From NCBI RefSeq assembly GCF_002812205.1, contig NZ_NPEA01000012.1, forward strand, positions 47,406 through 111,405: a stretch of 64,000 nucleotides of DNA, given 5' to 3'. Below are positions 8,599-18,655 of this stretch, one piece after another. Position 1 is the stretch's first letter. Every line of letters begins with the position of its first letter. The translations under genes were made by a program, and so were the position numbers. This DNA is from Leptospira neocaledonica (lineage in GTDB: Bacteria; Spirochaetota; Leptospiria; Leptospirales; Leptospiraceae). The notes beneath the pieces were generated by a model. It was not told where the DNA came from. It did not search any database and saw only the letters and a list, made by a program, of their open reading frames with translations.

Positions 8599-9513
8599 TT
8601 ATTTCGTCTGGGTCGGAGTATCAGAGAGTTCTTTTGCGAGTTCTTTGAAAGAAGAATAATTCGAGTCTTCGGAGAGTAATAAAAAGGCTGCTTTTTTTAA
8701 ATTTGCGGAAAGTAAAGAGGCCTCGGAATTTGTTTTGGCCAATTCTTCCAGGTTCGATTTAAAACTTAAGAGATGTTTTTTAGCAGAAATCTGGTCTTTT
8801 ATGGAAACCGCTTTTTTAAGTTCCTTCCAGGATTGGGTGGCCTTGTTCCCAGAAACAAGATCTTTAGGAGTCCTTCCGAATTCACCACTTAAGTCCCAGA
8901 CTTTTCTGTATGAATGGTTCTTTTCCAGAAATTTATAATATTCGGAAGAAGGTTTGAAAGTGTTCTGCTTTGCTTTTGCGATCAATTCCTTGTCCAGTCC
9001 ACATTCTGCAAAAACACCTTTGGTTAAGGATTCTTTCGAAACGGAATGAATTTCTATGAGTTTAGAAACGGATTCGGAAGCTTCTGCAATATTCCCTTTT
9101 TTGCATGCGGAGATTGCAGTTTTATACAAAACTTCTTCCTGGTCTGCAAGTGTGGATTTTTCGGATTCCCATTTTAAAGAAGAGGAGAATGCAAGCTCTT
9201 GGTAGAGTGGATCGCTCGGATCTGAGTTTTTGGCTCGGACTGCGTATTCCAAAGCAGATTGATTTTCTCCGAGGGAATCATACAAAATGGACAAATTATA
9301 ACAAGCGAGTCCCCTATCTTTTCTCAGGGATCTGCAGGAAGATTTTAATAAATCTAAAGAAGATTTTCTTTCTTCTTCCGTTCCGTAAAAATCTAGGATT
9401 GCCTGTTCTTGTATGAGTTCCGACCCGAACCTTCCACCTCCAGGGACGGAAACAGAAGTGCAGTAAAAAGTTCCCACAAACGAGAAAAAACTAAGGATAC
9501 AAAACTTTTCCAA
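8599..9513 (-). CDS. putative TPR lipoprotein
   Basis: The frame runs up to 9747, but the likely start is TTG at 9513-9511. It begins MEKFCILSFFSFVGTFYC, an export signal ending in a possible lipobox Cys, and avoids overlap with the divergent ctpA gene. The 304-residue product has a TPR-like pair around residues 60-95 (GLACYNLSILYDSLGENQSA) and a helical, Lys/Ser-rich remainder. A start without a Shine-Dalgarno is a weak point. No function is known. Confidence 0.65.
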   Translation of the reverse strand: MEKFCILSFFSFVGTFYCTSVSVPGGGRFGSELIQEQAILDFYGTEEERKSSLDLLKSSCRSLRKDRGLACYNLSILYDSLGENQSALEYAVRAKNSDPSDPLYQELAFSSSLKWESEKSTLADQEEVLYKTAISACKKGNIAEASESVSKLIEIHSVSKESLTKGVFAECGLDKELIAKAKQNTFKPSSEYYKFLEKNHSYRKVWDLSGEFGRTPKDLVSGNKATQSWKELKKAVSIKDQISAKKHLLSFKSNLEELAKTNSEASLLSANLKKAAFLLLSEDSNYSSFKELAKELSDTPTQTK

Positions 9514-9610
9514 AGTCTTATAGAATGAGAGTTTTCGGGGGAATAGATTGACAATGCCTGTTCCAGGTGGAAAATGATCGAAAATCAACCTTGCAAAAAG
9601 AGGACCCGAT

Positions 9611-11431
9611 TTGAAAAGCTTGAGATCCTTATCTTTATCCTTTCTCTCCGTTATCTTATGTACGAGCATCTTCTTCTGCCAACCTTCTTCCGGAAATTCC
9701 AAGACCACGGCAGATTTCACTCTCAAGGATTTTGACAGCGTAGTCAAGACCGTTGAGGGAAACTATATCGATAAAAATATAGATAAAAACCGCGCCTATA
9801 AGGACGCAGCGGTTTTTGCACTTCTATCTTTGCCTCATGGTCTTTATCTGTATCCGGAAAGTTATTTTACGGACCGAGAAAAATATGAAGAAGCAGATGA
9901 TATTTTCCCGGGTAAACCTTTTAAACTTTCTCCGGACGATAAATTCGTTCTATTCGATCCGGACTATAAAGAAGTAGAGAAGATCCGGGATAAAAAACTG
10001 AAAGAAGAGGCTAATAAACCTAAACTTTCTAATGACGAGGTCCTCAAACTTGTAGAAAGGGAGAAGGTCCGTAAAAAAGTGCTCACCGCTAAATGGGAGC
10101 AGACCAACTTCTCCAAAAAAGACTTCGATCGAATACTCGCATATCTCGAAAAAAATCTGCAAAACTACACTACTCCTCCGCTCAAAGATCCGTTCGGAGA
10201 AGAAGATTCAAAAGAAAAAGAACCGTTTAGCATTAAGGATGTATATCTAGCTGCAGCGAACGGTTATCTTTCTTCTTTAGATCCTCATAGCCAAGTATTT
10301 TTAAAAGCTGCCTGGGAAGAATCCATGGCAAAGATCGAAGACGGAAGTTTCGAAGGAATTGGTGCAATTTTAAGTGGAGGCGGTAACAAAGAAGTTATCG
10401 TAGAAAATCCTTTAGAAGGAAGACCTGCAGTCACCGCAGGAGTTCGCGCCGGTGATGTGATCCTAGCAGTCGATAGTAAGTCCACCAAAGGAATGTTACT
10501 CGATAAAGTAGTAGAAAGGATCAAAGGAAAAAAAGGATCCAAAGTGGTTCTGACCATCCGCAGAAAAGGAGTGGCAGGAACTCTAACGATCGAAGTAATT
10601 CGCGATACGATCGAGATCCGAAATATCACAAGCAAGTTGATAGACAATCATCCTTATATCGGATACATCAAGCTGACCGGTTTCGTAAAATCGGATCCTT
10701 CTGTTGATAAAGAATTTGTACAACATTTTAAAGAATTAGAAAAACAATCCACAGGGAAAGGAACAAAACTAAAGGCATTGGTTTTGGATCTGAGAAATAA
10801 CCCTGGAGGTTATTTGGATCTTGCAATCGATCTTGCAGATATGTTTGTGACTAACGGACTCATTGTTTCCGTAAAAAGTCCGAATAGAAGTCCGGAAGAT
10901 TCTAATGCGGGCAAAAAAGATCTGACCGATCTACCTGTTGCAGTTCTAATCAATGCAAAATCTGCTTCTGCTTCAGAGATTGTGGCTTCTGCATTAAAAC
11001 ACCATGGCCGTGGTTTAATTCTGGGAGAAAGATCTTTCGGAAAAGCAACCGTTCAAAAACTGCAAGAGTTAAGAGGCAACGGTGCCTATTATATCAAACT
11101 TACTCAATCCAGATATTACGCACCTTCCGGAAATACGATCCAAGTAGTTGGAGTCAAACCCGATGTGGAAGTTTCTTCCGAAGAAGACGGCAGTTTCCCA
11201 TTTCATTATCGTGAAGAGAATATGTGGAATCACCTTCCGGAGTTACCTTCTTCCGCTGAGGAAAAAAGTCATTTCGACGTGAAAAAACTGGAAGGTTGGG
11301 TAAAAACGAACGGGCAAGCGGAGAAGTTCATCCATGAACATAAGAACGATCCGATCAAACCCGACTTCCAATTGATTCGTTCCATAGATTACGTAGAAGC
11401 ACTCCTAAGCACAGGCACAAAACGTAAATAA
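9611..11431 (+). CDS. ctpA: C-terminal processing protease (S41 family)
   Basis: This is a 606-residue carboxy-terminal processing protease. The N-terminal signal ends in TSIFFC, so it may be lipid-anchored in the periplasm. A PDZ domain covers about residues 235-325 ([29 protein letters not shown]). The S41 catalytic domain follows with [20 protein letters not shown], the Ser of [18 protein letters not shown] and the Lys of [11 protein letters not shown], the expected Ser-Lys dyad. A Lys/Glu-rich insert of about 130 residues lies ahead of the PDZ domain and makes it longer than typical CtpA. Its targets are unknown. Confidence 0.93.
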   Translation: MKSLRSLSLSFLSVILCTSIFFCQPSSGNSKTTADFTLKDFDSVVKTVEGNYIDKNIDKNRAYKDAAVFALLSLPHGLYLYPESYFTDREKYEEADDIFPGKPFKLSPDDKFVLFDPDYKEVEKIRDKKLKEEANKPKLSNDEVLKLVEREKVRKKVLTAKWEQTNFSKKDFDRILAYLEKNLQNYTTPPLKDPFGEEDSKEKEPFSIKDVYLAAANGYLSSLDPHSQVFLKAAWEESMAKIEDGSFEGIGAILSGGGNKEVIVENPLEGRPAVTAGVRAGDVILAVDSKSTKGMLLDKVVERIKGKKGSKVVLTIRRKGVAGTLTIEVIRDTIEIRNITSKLIDNHPYIGYIKLTGFVKSDPSVDKEFVQHFKELEKQSTGKGTKLKALVLDLRNNPGGYLDLAIDLADMFVTNGLIVSVKSPNRSPEDSNAGKKDLTDLPVAVLINAKSASASEIVASALKHHGRGLILGERSFGKATVQKLQELRGNGAYYIKLTQSRYYAPSGNTIQVVGVKPDVEVSSEEDGSFPFHYREENMWNHLPELPSSAEEKSHFDVKKLEGWVKTNGQAEKFIHEHKNDPIKPDFQLIRSIDYVEALLSTGTKRK

Positions 11432-11440
11432 TCTAAATCT

Positions 11441-11459
11441 CGGCGGTATTATGCCGCCG
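11441..11459 (+). other. GC-rich hairpin between ctpA and nadB
   Basis: CGGCGG and CCGCCG flank a 7-nt loop just after the ctpA stop and 12 bp before the nadB ATG. There is no T run, so it is not a standard terminator. It may stabilise the upstream mRNA end or affect nadB translation. Confidence 0.4.
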
Positions 11460-11470
11460 AATCTGTACAA

Positions 11471-13087
11471 ATGCCAAGAATTAAAACCGATTTTCTAGTC
11501 ATTGGGAGCGGTATCACCGGTCTTTTCCAGGCTTTAAAACTTTCTAATATAGGTGAGACCGTGATCGTGACCAAGAAGTCGGATTACGAATCTAGCACCA
11601 ATTACGCCCAAGGCGGGATCGCGTCCGTTTTCTCTCAGGGAGATAAATTCGAAGACCATGTAAATGATACCTTGGAATCCGGAGCTGGACTCTGTGATCC
11701 GGAAGCAGTCCGGGTTTTGGTAGAAGAAGGTCCCCCTCTTGTTAAAGAACTTTTAGAATATGGGGTTCCATTCAACCTGAATAAGGATGGGGAATTCGAT
11801 CTGCATAGAGAAGGCGGACATGGAACAAATCGTATCGTCCACGCCCATGACAGAACCGGTCATGAAATCGAAAAAACACTTTTACAAATCGTAAAACAAA
11901 ATCCGAATATTAGAATATTAGAATACCATACGGTCGTAGATCTGATCACTCCCCACCACCTCAAAAAGAAAGGTCTGATTTGTTTCGGAGCATATGTTCT
12001 TTCTAATCATACGGGAGAAGTAATCCCAATCCTAGCCAAAAAGACCATCATAGCAAGCGGCGGATCCGGACAGGTATATTCTCATACCACAAATCCTAAA
12101 ATTGCTACGGGTGACGGAGTTGCCTGCGCTTATCGAGCTGGAGCAGAGATCAGGAATATGGAATTTTACCAGTTCCACCCTACTTCTCTTTATCATGAAA
12201 AAGGAGATTCATTTCTGATCTCCGAGGCTGTTCGAGGAAAAGGTGCAGTATTACTAAGCATGGACGGAGAACCGTTCATGAAAAAATACCATCCTATGGC
12301 AGATCTTGCCACAAGAGATATAGTCGCAAGAGCCATAGACGCAGAAATGAAGAAGTCGGGAGATCCTCATGTTTGGTTGGATATCTCGCATAGACCGGCA
12401 GCAGAGATCAAAGAATCTTTTCCTTCTATTTATGCAAAATGTTTAGAGTTAGGAATCGATATCACTACGGATCCAATACCTGTTGTACCAGCAGCCCACT
12501 TCATGTGCGGAGGGATAGCAACTGACCTTTGGGGAAAAACTAGAATAGAAAATCTATTCGCAGCGGGAGAAGCTTCCTGCACTGGAGTTCACGGTGGAAA
12601 CCGTCTGGCATCTAATAGTTTATTAGAATGCCTCGTATTCTCCAATCGTATTGCAGAAGAGATCCGCAAAAATCCGCCCGACTTCTTACCGGAACATGAA
12701 CAGATCCCTATTTGGGACAAAGAGGGTCTTGTTAATACGGAAGAATGGGTATTGATTTCCCATGATCTTTCAGAGATCAAAAACACAATGTCCAACTATG
12801 TGGGAATTGTTCGCTCTAATCTACGTTTAGAAAGAGCAAAAAGAAGAATGGATTTGATCTATGCAGAAGTCAGAGACTATTACAACAGGACAATAGTCAC
12901 AAATCCTTTATTAGAACTTCGTAATTTGGTTCTGGTAGCCGAGTTGATTATACGTTCTGCGCTTGCCAGACACGAGAGTAGAGGACTACACTATTCTACG
13001 GATTATCCGGAAAACAGATCCCCATCCAGACATGATACAATTCTGATCAATGATCTGGTCCATGGGGATCTTCAAGCTCCTCTTTAA
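11471..13087 (+). CDS. nadB: L-aspartate oxidase NadB
   Basis: This is a 538-residue flavoprotein that oxidises L-aspartate to iminoaspartate, the first step of de novo NAD synthesis (with NadA). The FAD-binding [13 protein letters not shown] lies at about residues 13-25, followed by [40 protein letters not shown] and [13 protein letters not shown], all matching the succinate dehydrogenase/fumarate reductase flavoprotein family. Length and the C-terminal helical domain ([20 protein letters not shown]) favour NadB over FrdA. It ends directly against the convergent DUF1566 gene. Confidence 0.95.
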   Translation: MPRIKTDFLVIGSGITGLFQALKLSNIGETVIVTKKSDYESSTNYAQGGIASVFSQGDKFEDHVNDTLESGAGLCDPEAVRVLVEEGPPLVKELLEYGVPFNLNKDGEFDLHREGGHGTNRIVHAHDRTGHEIEKTLLQIVKQNPNIRILEYHTVVDLITPHHLKKKGLICFGAYVLSNHTGEVIPILAKKTIIASGGSGQVYSHTTNPKIATGDGVACAYRAGAEIRNMEFYQFHPTSLYHEKGDSFLISEAVRGKGAVLLSMDGEPFMKKYHPMADLATRDIVARAIDAEMKKSGDPHVWLDISHRPAAEIKESFPSIYAKCLELGIDITTDPIPVVPAAHFMCGGIATDLWGKTRIENLFAAGEASCTGVHGGNRLASNSLLECLVFSNRIAEEIRKNPPDFLPEHEQIPIWDKEGLVNTEEWVLISHDLSEIKNTMSNYVGIVRSNLRLERAKRRMDLIYAEVRDYYNRTIVTNPLLELRNLVLVAELIIRSALARHESRGLHYSTDYPENRSPSRHDTILINDLVHGDLQAPL

Positions 13088-13774
13088 TTATCTTACGCAG
13101 CGAACAAAATATCTGCTGGTCTTGCTATAAGAATCGTCTTCTCCAAATCTATCTTTAGAGAAAGATACCGCTCTAGCCGTTTTACCAGCTATATCTTGTT
13201 CATTAGCTGTAGAACTCCAGTAGAAGGACTCTAAGGTATCGGGAAATTTCAAAAGCATGAAGTTGCGACTATTAGAGCTTAAATATTTTAACTCCAAAAA
13301 GTTAGCTACTCTCCAATCTGAATGACCTCCTGTGTTGTCATTCGCACAGGAATCATACGCTTCTGAACTCCCGGAAATACCAATCGGAGATACGGTCGTT
13401 AAGGTCTGAGGAAGCCCTATCGTATTACAAGAATTCAGATCTACACTACAATATTGCAAATCTGTAGCTCCAAAGGAACTCGGATTTCCTAACGTGCCAT
13501 TTGCTCCTCTACAATTATAGCTACTTGCATCTCCATTGAAGACTTGGCCTTGGCTACAAGTCTTCCACATTAAACCGCTTGTACTATCCGATGTTGTTCC
13601 ATCTCCATTATTCGTAAAACTTTGAAAGAAGATCGCTCCGGCTATCAGGTCACTATCATCTTCTTCTCTGAGGCCATACGGACTATGGTCCAGTTTCTCT
13701 TCACAACCCATCGCGAGCATACAAAACGCGAATAAGGTAAATAAGGATCTTATTATATAAAATACTTTTCTCAT
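13088..13774 (-). CDS. DUF1566 lipoprotein, copy A
   Basis: This is a 228-residue protein with a signal peptide ending in MLAMGC, a good lipobox, followed by an acidic linker. A Lcl/DUF1566-type domain fills about residues 50-228 (TTSDSTSGLMWKTCSQG, DWRVANFLELKYLSS, SFYWSSTA, YFVRCVR). DUF1566 domains are found on bacterial surface proteins and are thought to be binding modules with a C-type-lectin-like pattern. A Shine-Dalgarno AAGGAAAAAGAG precedes the ATG, 10 bp behind the OMP gene, so the two are co-transcribed. It differs from copy B (15731-16417) at about seven bases and only two residues (L to F near residue 35, D to E near the C-terminus). Confidence 0.85.
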   Translation of the reverse strand: MRKVFYIIRSLFTLFAFCMLAMGCEEKLDHSPYGLREEDDSDLIAGAIFFQSFTNNGDGTTSDSTSGLMWKTCSQGQVFNGDASSYNCRGANGTLGNPSSFGATDLQYCSVDLNSCNTIGLPQTLTTVSPIGISGSSEAYDSCANDNTGGHSDWRVANFLELKYLSSNSRNFMLLKFPDTLESFYWSSTANEQDIAGKTARAVSFSKDRFGEDDSYSKTSRYFVRCVR

Positions 13775-13784
13775 CTCTTTTTCC

Positions 13785-15299
13785 TTAGAACGCGTGGCTG
13801 AAGTTTACGAATAATTGTTCGTCTTCTTTCGACTTTGCCCAGTCGATCATGATGATCGTAGCCTGGTTCCAAGCGATCCTGAGTCCGATACCATGCGAGT
13901 ATTTATAATCCTTCAGACCAGCCTTATGCTCGTCGTCCCACACTCGTCCAAAGTCCATGAAAGGAACTAAGTTAAATGCGAAGTATTCATCTCCTACCTT
14001 TAAGGATCCGAATTTCCATCTTACCTCGAGGTTACCCCAACCCATCATTCTTCCTACGAAACGATCTTGTTTGTAACCGCGAATTGTTCGAATACCTCCG
14101 AGTCCTCCAATCAAACCTTCCGTTCCCCACATGTTTCTATATTCGAAGAATGGAACATCCCCCTCGGAAAGCCCCGCACCAAAACGGGAAGCAATCACGA
14201 GTTTTTCGAATACTTTCGGAAATGGGCTCCAGAAAAATTTTCCTTGGGCAAAGTATTTTTGGAAATTGAAATCGGAACCGAATGCTTTGCTGTTCTTTTC
14301 AAAGGTTCCTTCTATGAAAACCCCGCTATTCGGATCCGGTTCGAAGTCACGTGTATCATATACAAGTGCCACACGAAGTGCATTTACATACCCACCATGA
14401 TATCCTAAAATTTTACCCGCTTCCGCGTCCTCGGTTAAACGCGTTTTAGCGTTAGGCACATTCGCACCGTAATCCATGCCTAAAACCGGGTCATAACCCG
14501 GAGCTTTCCGGCCATCAAATGTCCTGATAATATTCTCGGAGGCTTTTAATCCAGCGACTACACGAACCGTTCCACCAAAGAAAGATCTCTCAGTACTTAG
14601 GTTAACCATAGGAGTTTCTATAATATAACCGTTATACATCTTATTGGTAACAACGAATCCAGGTTGGCTTGGAACTCCGTAATAGGTATTTCCTCCGAAG
14701 GCAACAGGATCCTGCGGCCCTCCAGGCCTATAATAGCTATTATTTTTGGTTTGATCCGCAAAGGTTGCGTTCGTGTAATAGTCCCCGCCCGGTTGGTTAC
14801 GATCATAGTAACTTAGGCCTTTTAAAGAACTCTCACCGATTCCAAAGTAAAGAGTGGTAGGAGTAATCGTTAGGAAAGCATCCGCACGCAAACGCCATTG
14901 TGTATTCGCAATAAATGGCATATCCAAACTGAGCTGATGATATTGTGCATTCTTACTCGTATTAAAATACTGAGCAAAAAACCTAACTCTATAAGGAGTA
15001 TAATCAAATAATGGATCCGATTTCAGACCATTATTATAGGCATATGCGCGAACACCGAAACCGACACCCTCAAGTGGATCTGAGTTTATAAGTGGAAGTC
15101 CGGTAGGATACCAACCTTCCCTTTTGACAGCCAGGTCTTTGGCACAAAGCTGCTTAGAAGAATCCATATGAAACGGTAAATTTTTGCGAGCAGCTGGCTT
15201 CTCGCATCCCGGTTCAGGAATAAAATCTTGGGCGTCTATATTGAAACTTGCGACAAAACAAATCGTTAGCACCAACGATTTAATTTCTTTAATCCTCAT
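13785..15299 (-). CDS. Omp85/D15-like outer-membrane protein, copy A
   Basis: This is an outer-membrane beta-barrel protein of about 504 residues. A signal peptide ([16 protein letters not shown]) is followed by a short Cys-containing leader and a barrel. The conserved [11 protein letters not shown] near residue 415 matches the (V/I)RG(F/Y) element of Omp85/BamA barrels. Alternating aromatic/polar strands and a terminal Phe (VNFSHAF) also fit. There are no clear POTRA domains, so it is a short member like leptospiral D15 surface antigens. The start is placed at ATG 15299 behind GGAG rather than GTG 15305. It pairs with the DUF1566 lipoprotein downstream and is clearly diverged from copy B. 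Confidence 0.82.
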   Translation of the reverse strand: MRIKEIKSLVLTICFVASFNIDAQDFIPEPGCEKPAARKNLPFHMDSSKQLCAKDLAVKREGWYPTGLPLINSDPLEGVGFGVRAYAYNNGLKSDPLFDYTPYRVRFFAQYFNTSKNAQYHQLSLDMPFIANTQWRLRADAFLTITPTTLYFGIGESSLKGLSYYDRNQPGGDYYTNATFADQTKNNSYYRPGGPQDPVAFGGNTYYGVPSQPGFVVTNKMYNGYIIETPMVNLSTERSFFGGTVRVVAGLKASENIIRTFDGRKAPGYDPVLGMDYGANVPNAKTRLTEDAEAGKILGYHGGYVNALRVALVYDTRDFEPDPNSGVFIEGTFEKNSKAFGSDFNFQKYFAQGKFFWSPFPKVFEKLVIASRFGAGLSEGDVPFFEYRNMWGTEGLIGGLGGIRTIRGYKQDRFVGRMMGWGNLEVRWKFGSLKVGDEYFAFNLVPFMDFGRVWDDEHKAGLKDYKYSHGIGLRIAWNQATIIMIDWAKSKEDEQLFVNFSHAF

Positions 15300-15332
15300 G
15301 TACACTCCGGATCTAAGATTTTAAGTTCGTTA

Positions 15333-15361
15333 GTTATCGAAGTGACGATAGCTTATGTCAA
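15333..15361 (-). promoter_or_regulatory. sigma70-type promoter of OMP copy A
   Basis: On the minus strand TTGACA (15361-15356) and GATAAC (15338-15333) are 17 bp apart, about 35 bp upstream of the OMP start codon. An inverted TATCG/CGATA pair overlaps the spacer and could be an operator. The perfect -35 box is shared with the promoter of copy B. Confidence 0.5.
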
Positions 15362-15600
15362 TTGAAAATTTCGGATCAGAGTTTAGGGGACCCCGTTCAA
15401 CACGCAAAAGTTCCCTTTCATCACAGGGCTTATAAAAAAATTAGCAAATCATACATTAGTAAAACACGATTTCGACCCAGATATAAGTGGCATATAAGTG
15501 AACCCTCGTTTAGGGATCGGGTCCACTTTATAAATCTTTAATATTTCCCCATTTAGTCCAAAGAGAACGAGGTTCTCACTCAGAAGCGCTGAGATTAGAG

Positions 15601-15733
15601 GAAGACACAGGGATTGCTCACACAGAGCCAAAGAGACACGAAGTTTCTTGAAAACTAATACAAAATCAACCCTCTGTGACTTTGTGCCTCTGTGCGAAAA
15701 CTCTCAGTGCCTCTTTAGGAACTCTGTGCCTTA
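15601..15733. repeat. CTCTGTG-family intergenic repeat, copy 1
   Basis: The left arm CACACAGAGCCAAAGAGACA (from 15619) and right arm CCTCTGTGACTTTGTGCCTC (from 15671) are partly complementary, with an extra CTCTCAGTGCCTCTTT and CTCTGTGCC tail. Similar units occur at 26214-26357 and 46952-47225. The rest of the gap 15306-15600 shows only the OMP promoter and AT-rich sequence. Confidence 0.65.
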
Positions 15734-16417
15734 CCTCACACAGCGAACAAAATATCTGCTGGTCTTGCTATAAGACTCGTCTTCTCCAAATCTATCTTTA
15801 GAGAAAGATACTGCTCTAGCCGTTTTACCAGCTATATCTTGTTCATTAGCCGTAGAACTCCAGTAGAAGGACTCTAAGGTATCGGGAAATTTCAAAAGCA
15901 TGAAGTTGCGACTATTAGAACTTAAATATTTTAACTCCAAAAAGTTAGCTACTCTCCAATCTGAATGACCTCCTGTGTTGTCATTCGCACAGGAATCATA
16001 CGCTTCCGAACTCCCGGAAATACCAATCGGAGATACGGTCGTTAAGGTCTGAGGAAGCCCTATCGTATTACAAGAATTCAGATCTACACTACAATATTGC
16101 AAATCTGTAGCTCCAAAGGAACTCGGATTTCCTAACGTGCCATTTGCTCCTCTACAATTATAGCTACTTGCATCTCCATTGAAGACTTGGCCTTGGCTAC
16201 AAGTCTTCCACATTAAACCGCTTGTACTATCCGATGTTGTTCCATCTCCATTATTCGTAAAACTTTGAAAGAAGATCGCTCCGGCTATCAGGTCACTATC
16301 ATCTTCTTCTCTGAAGCCATACGGGCTATGGTCCAGTTTCTCTTCACAACCCATCGCGAGCATACAAAACGCGAATAAGGTAAATAAGGATCTTATTATA
16401 TAAAATACTTTTCTCAT
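15731..16417 (-). CDS. DUF1566 lipoprotein, copy B
   Basis: This is a near-identical paralogue of the gene at 13088-13774: 228 residues, the same MLAMGC lipobox, the same DUF1566 domain and the same AAGGAAAAAGAG ribosome-binding site. About seven single-base differences separate the two coding regions, two of which change the protein. It lies 10 bp behind the second Omp85-like gene, preserving the gene pair. The contrast between near identity here and strong divergence of the neighbouring OMPs points to recent gene conversion or selection on this segment. Confidence 0.85.
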   Translation of the reverse strand: MRKVFYIIRSLFTLFAFCMLAMGCEEKLDHSPYGFREEDDSDLIAGAIFFQSFTNNGDGTTSDSTSGLMWKTCSQGQVFNGDASSYNCRGANGTLGNPSSFGATDLQYCSVDLNSCNTIGLPQTLTTVSPIGISGSSEAYDSCANDNTGGHSDWRVANFLELKYLSSNSRNFMLLKFPDTLESFYWSSTANEQDIAGKTARAVSFSKDRFGEDESYSKTSRYFVRCVR

Positions 16418-16427
16418 CTCTTTTTCC

Positions 16428-17951
16428 TTAGAACGCGTGGTTGAAGTTTACGAATAATTGTTTATCTTCTCTGGAAACCGCGTAGTCCAATATGATAATC
16501 GTAGTTTGGTTCCAAGCAATACGGAAACCGATACCTCGGGAAAATTTATAATCCTTAAGGCCGGCCTTATGCTCGTCGTCCCACACTCGTCCGAAGTCCA
16601 TGAAAGGAACTAAGTTCAAAGCAAAATGTTGTCCGAGTACCGTGAATTGCGCGAACTTCCAACGAAGCTCGATATTACCCCAACCCATTGCGCGTCCAAC
16701 AAAGCGGTCTTGTTTATAACCTCTTAATGTAGTACGTCCACCGAGACCGGAGATCACACCCTCTGTTCCCCACATGTTTCTATATTCGAAGAAAGGTGCG
16801 TCACCTTCCGTAACAGAGAAACCGCCTCGTCCTGCAAGAACCAATTTGTCGAAAACTCTTGGGAACGGGCTCCAGAAGAATTTTGCCTGTGTGAAATATT
16901 TGGAATAATCGAAATTAGATCCGAAAGTTTTAGCAGATCTTTCGTAGGTCGCTTCTAAGAATACACCTTGGTTTGGATCTGGCTCTAAATCTCTGGTATC
17001 ATATACAACACCTAATCGAAGTGTGTTAACGATACCACCATGATATCCTAAAATTTTTCCTGAGTTATAGTCCTCGGTAATTTTAGTAGTACCACTGATC
17101 GCTCTTCCGCCTGAACTAGTAGGAAAACCATCCAAGATAGGATCGCTTGCATTTGCAATTGTTCCATCAAATGCTTTTACTATATTCTGGGACATACGAA
17201 GTCCAGCGACGAGTCGAACAGTTCCTCCCACGTAGGATCTTTCTCCACTCAACATTGCAGTAGGAGAAATTAAATTATATCGGTTGTATTGAGAGTTGGT
17301 TACTCTAAATCCATTCTGTGCAGGGAATCCATTATATACGGAACCGTTGATATCGACAGGATCTCCAGGACCACCAGGTCTTGTATAAGCCAGGTTTCTT
17401 TGTTGGTCCGCAAAAGTTGCGTTAGTAAAAACTTGGCCTCCGTCTTGGTTACGATCCGTATAACTTAAGGTTTGGAGAGAAGATTCTCCTAAACCGAAGA
17501 ATAACGTATTCGGGTTGGCATCGTAAACACCTTCTCCCCTCAAACGCCATTGTGTTCCGAATACATAAGGAGCGTCGAAGGCAATATCCTGATACTGACG
17601 TTGTTTTGTGGTATTGAAGTACTGAGCGTAAATCCTGAATTTATAAGGAGTATATTCGAAAAATGGATCATCTTTTTTTCCATTATTAAATGCGAATACA
17701 CGAACTCCATAACCAATTCCTGTGTTCGGATCTGAATTCAAAAGAGGAAGCCCTGTTGGAAACCAACCTTCTTTCTTCTTTTCCAGATCTTTTTTACAAA
17801 GCTGTCGTTTAGAACTGATATGGAATGGTAGATCCGTTCTTTCAGGAGGTTTTTCACAACCTTCCAAAAGCCCTGGATCAGCGGAGATATTTTGAGTCGA
17901 AACAAAGGCCAATATAGCAATTATGCCAATGCGAATAAGGAAATGCTTCAT
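16428..17951 (-). CDS. Omp85/D15-like outer-membrane protein, copy B
   Basis: This is a 507-residue paralogue of the protein at 13785-15299. The signal peptide begins [19 protein letters not shown] Cys-containing leader ([14 protein letters not shown]) is followed by a beta-barrel with the Omp85-type [11 protein letters not shown] and terminal Phe (VNFNHAF). The start is set at ATG 17951, with CCAGG upstream, rather than the in-frame start at 18011, which would overlap its promoter. The two OMPs align along their whole length but differ at many positions, mainly in predicted loops, while the last about 15 codons and a block encoding [18 protein letters not shown] are nearly identical. Confidence 0.82.
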   Translation of the reverse strand: MKHFLIRIGIIAILAFVSTQNISADPGLLEGCEKPPERTDLPFHISSKRQLCKKDLEKKKEGWFPTGLPLLNSDPNTGIGYGVRVFAFNNGKKDDPFFEYTPYKFRIYAQYFNTTKQRQYQDIAFDAPYVFGTQWRLRGEGVYDANPNTLFFGLGESSLQTLSYTDRNQDGGQVFTNATFADQQRNLAYTRPGGPGDPVDINGSVYNGFPAQNGFRVTNSQYNRYNLISPTAMLSGERSYVGGTVRLVAGLRMSQNIVKAFDGTIANASDPILDGFPTSSGGRAISGTTKITEDYNSGKILGYHGGIVNTLRLGVVYDTRDLEPDPNQGVFLEATYERSAKTFGSNFDYSKYFTQAKFFWSPFPRVFDKLVLAGRGGFSVTEGDAPFFEYRNMWGTEGVISGLGGRTTLRGYKQDRFVGRAMGWGNIELRWKFAQFTVLGQHFALNLVPFMDFGRVWDDEHKAGLKDYKFSRGIGFRIAWNQTTIIILDYAVSREDKQLFVNFNHAF

Positions 17952-17983
17952 GCAGTACCTGGATTTTTTTATGGAATTCGCAA

Positions 17984-18011
17984 TGTATAATAGTGTCTGA
18001 ACCGATGTCAA
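17984..18011 (-). promoter_or_regulatory. sigma70-type promoter of OMP copy B
   Basis: On the minus strand TTGACA (18011-18006) is followed after 16 bp by TATACA (17989-17984), 33 bp upstream of the ATG at 17951. It parallels the TTGACA promoter of copy A, though the flanking sequence differs. Confidence 0.5.
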
Positions 18012-18119
18012 ATTTATTCCGGGAACCTTTTCTTTTGATCCAGGGTCACGAGCTTCGCCCTGAACCGTATTCTAAAATTATTATATCGTTTGTTCGAAAT
18101 AAGAATTTAATTTTTAACA

Positions 18120-18154
18120 ATACTGAAATGTTTCAGTATCGGAAAACATTTCAG
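18120..18154 (-). terminator. overlapping inverted repeats after the carboxylase operon
   Basis: ATACTGAAA/TTTCAGTAT (18120-18139, 2-nt centre) is a near-perfect palindrome, and CTGAAATGTTT (18123-18133) pairs perfectly over 11 bp with AAACATTTCAG (18144-18154). On the minus strand this forms an 11-bp stem with a 10-nt loop, 18 bp past the biotin-carrier stop, followed by a moderately T-rich stretch. It could be an AT-rich terminator. The nested palindrome also resembles a repressor operator, although it lies over 100 bp from the OMP promoter. Confidence 0.45.
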
Positions 18155-18172
18155 TTTAGAACTCGAGTTGAG

Positions 18173-18655
18173 TTATGATTGGCCTAATTTGATAAGTAGT
18201 TGGTCTTGGGAAACGATATCACCAGGCCTTGCGAGTACTTCTTGGACATTCGCATCCGCTCCTGCTTTCAACGCATGTTCCATCTTCATTGCTTCTACTA
18301 CTGCGAGTGTTTGTCCTTTTTTAACGGGATCTCCCGGCTTCACTTCTACTTTAATAATCTTCCCAGGCATAGGACTTTTGATCTCGAGAGAGGCGGCTTG
18401 TGCATCTGAAACTTCTCTTCCCTTAATCGCAAATTGAAATGTTTTTCCTTTTGTATGGATAAAAAGTTTTCCACTTCTAAGTAATGCAACACTTCCATCA
18501 GGCAAAGAATAAGAACCATCTTCTTCCCCAGTCCACGAGTAATGTGTAAGTAGTGATTCCCATTTTTTTTCAGGACCGAAAAGTCTGGAGGAAGAATCTC
18601 CCAGATCCAATACGTATTCCTTATCTTTCCATTGAAGTCGGAACAAACGGTTCAA
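18173..18655 (-). CDS. biotin carrier subunit of acyl-CoA carboxylase
   Basis: This is a 160-residue protein with a C-terminal biotinyl domain (about residues 90-160) containing the biotin-accepting Lys in VVEAMKMEHALKAGA and the flanking PMPGKIIKVEVKPGDPV. The N-terminal half is a small beta-rich domain (DKEYVLDLG). The start is TTG at 18655-18653, overlapping the biotin-carboxylase stop as TTGA and preceded by GGGGAG 8 nt upstream. The longer in-frame extension to 18781 lies inside the upstream gene and gives an arginine-rich, unlikely N-terminus. It partners the adjacent biotin carboxylase. No carboxyltransferase gene is nearby. Confidence 0.86.
   Translation of the reverse strand: MNRLFRLQWKDKEYVLDLGDSSSRLFGPEKKWESLLTHYSWTGEEDGSYSLPDGSVALLRSGKLFIHTKGKTFQFAIKGREVSDAQAASLEIKSPMPGKIIKVEVKPGDPVKKGQTLAVVEAMKMEHALKAGADANVQEVLARPGDIVSQDQLLIKLGQS

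Noticed and set aside
9105..9416. 103-residue plus-strand frame
   Set aside because: It is antisense to the TPR lipoprotein gene, with no recognisable features.
15449..15631. 60-residue minus-strand frame
   Set aside because: It lies in an intergenic gap partly overlapping the repeat, has no ribosome-binding site and no protein-like composition.
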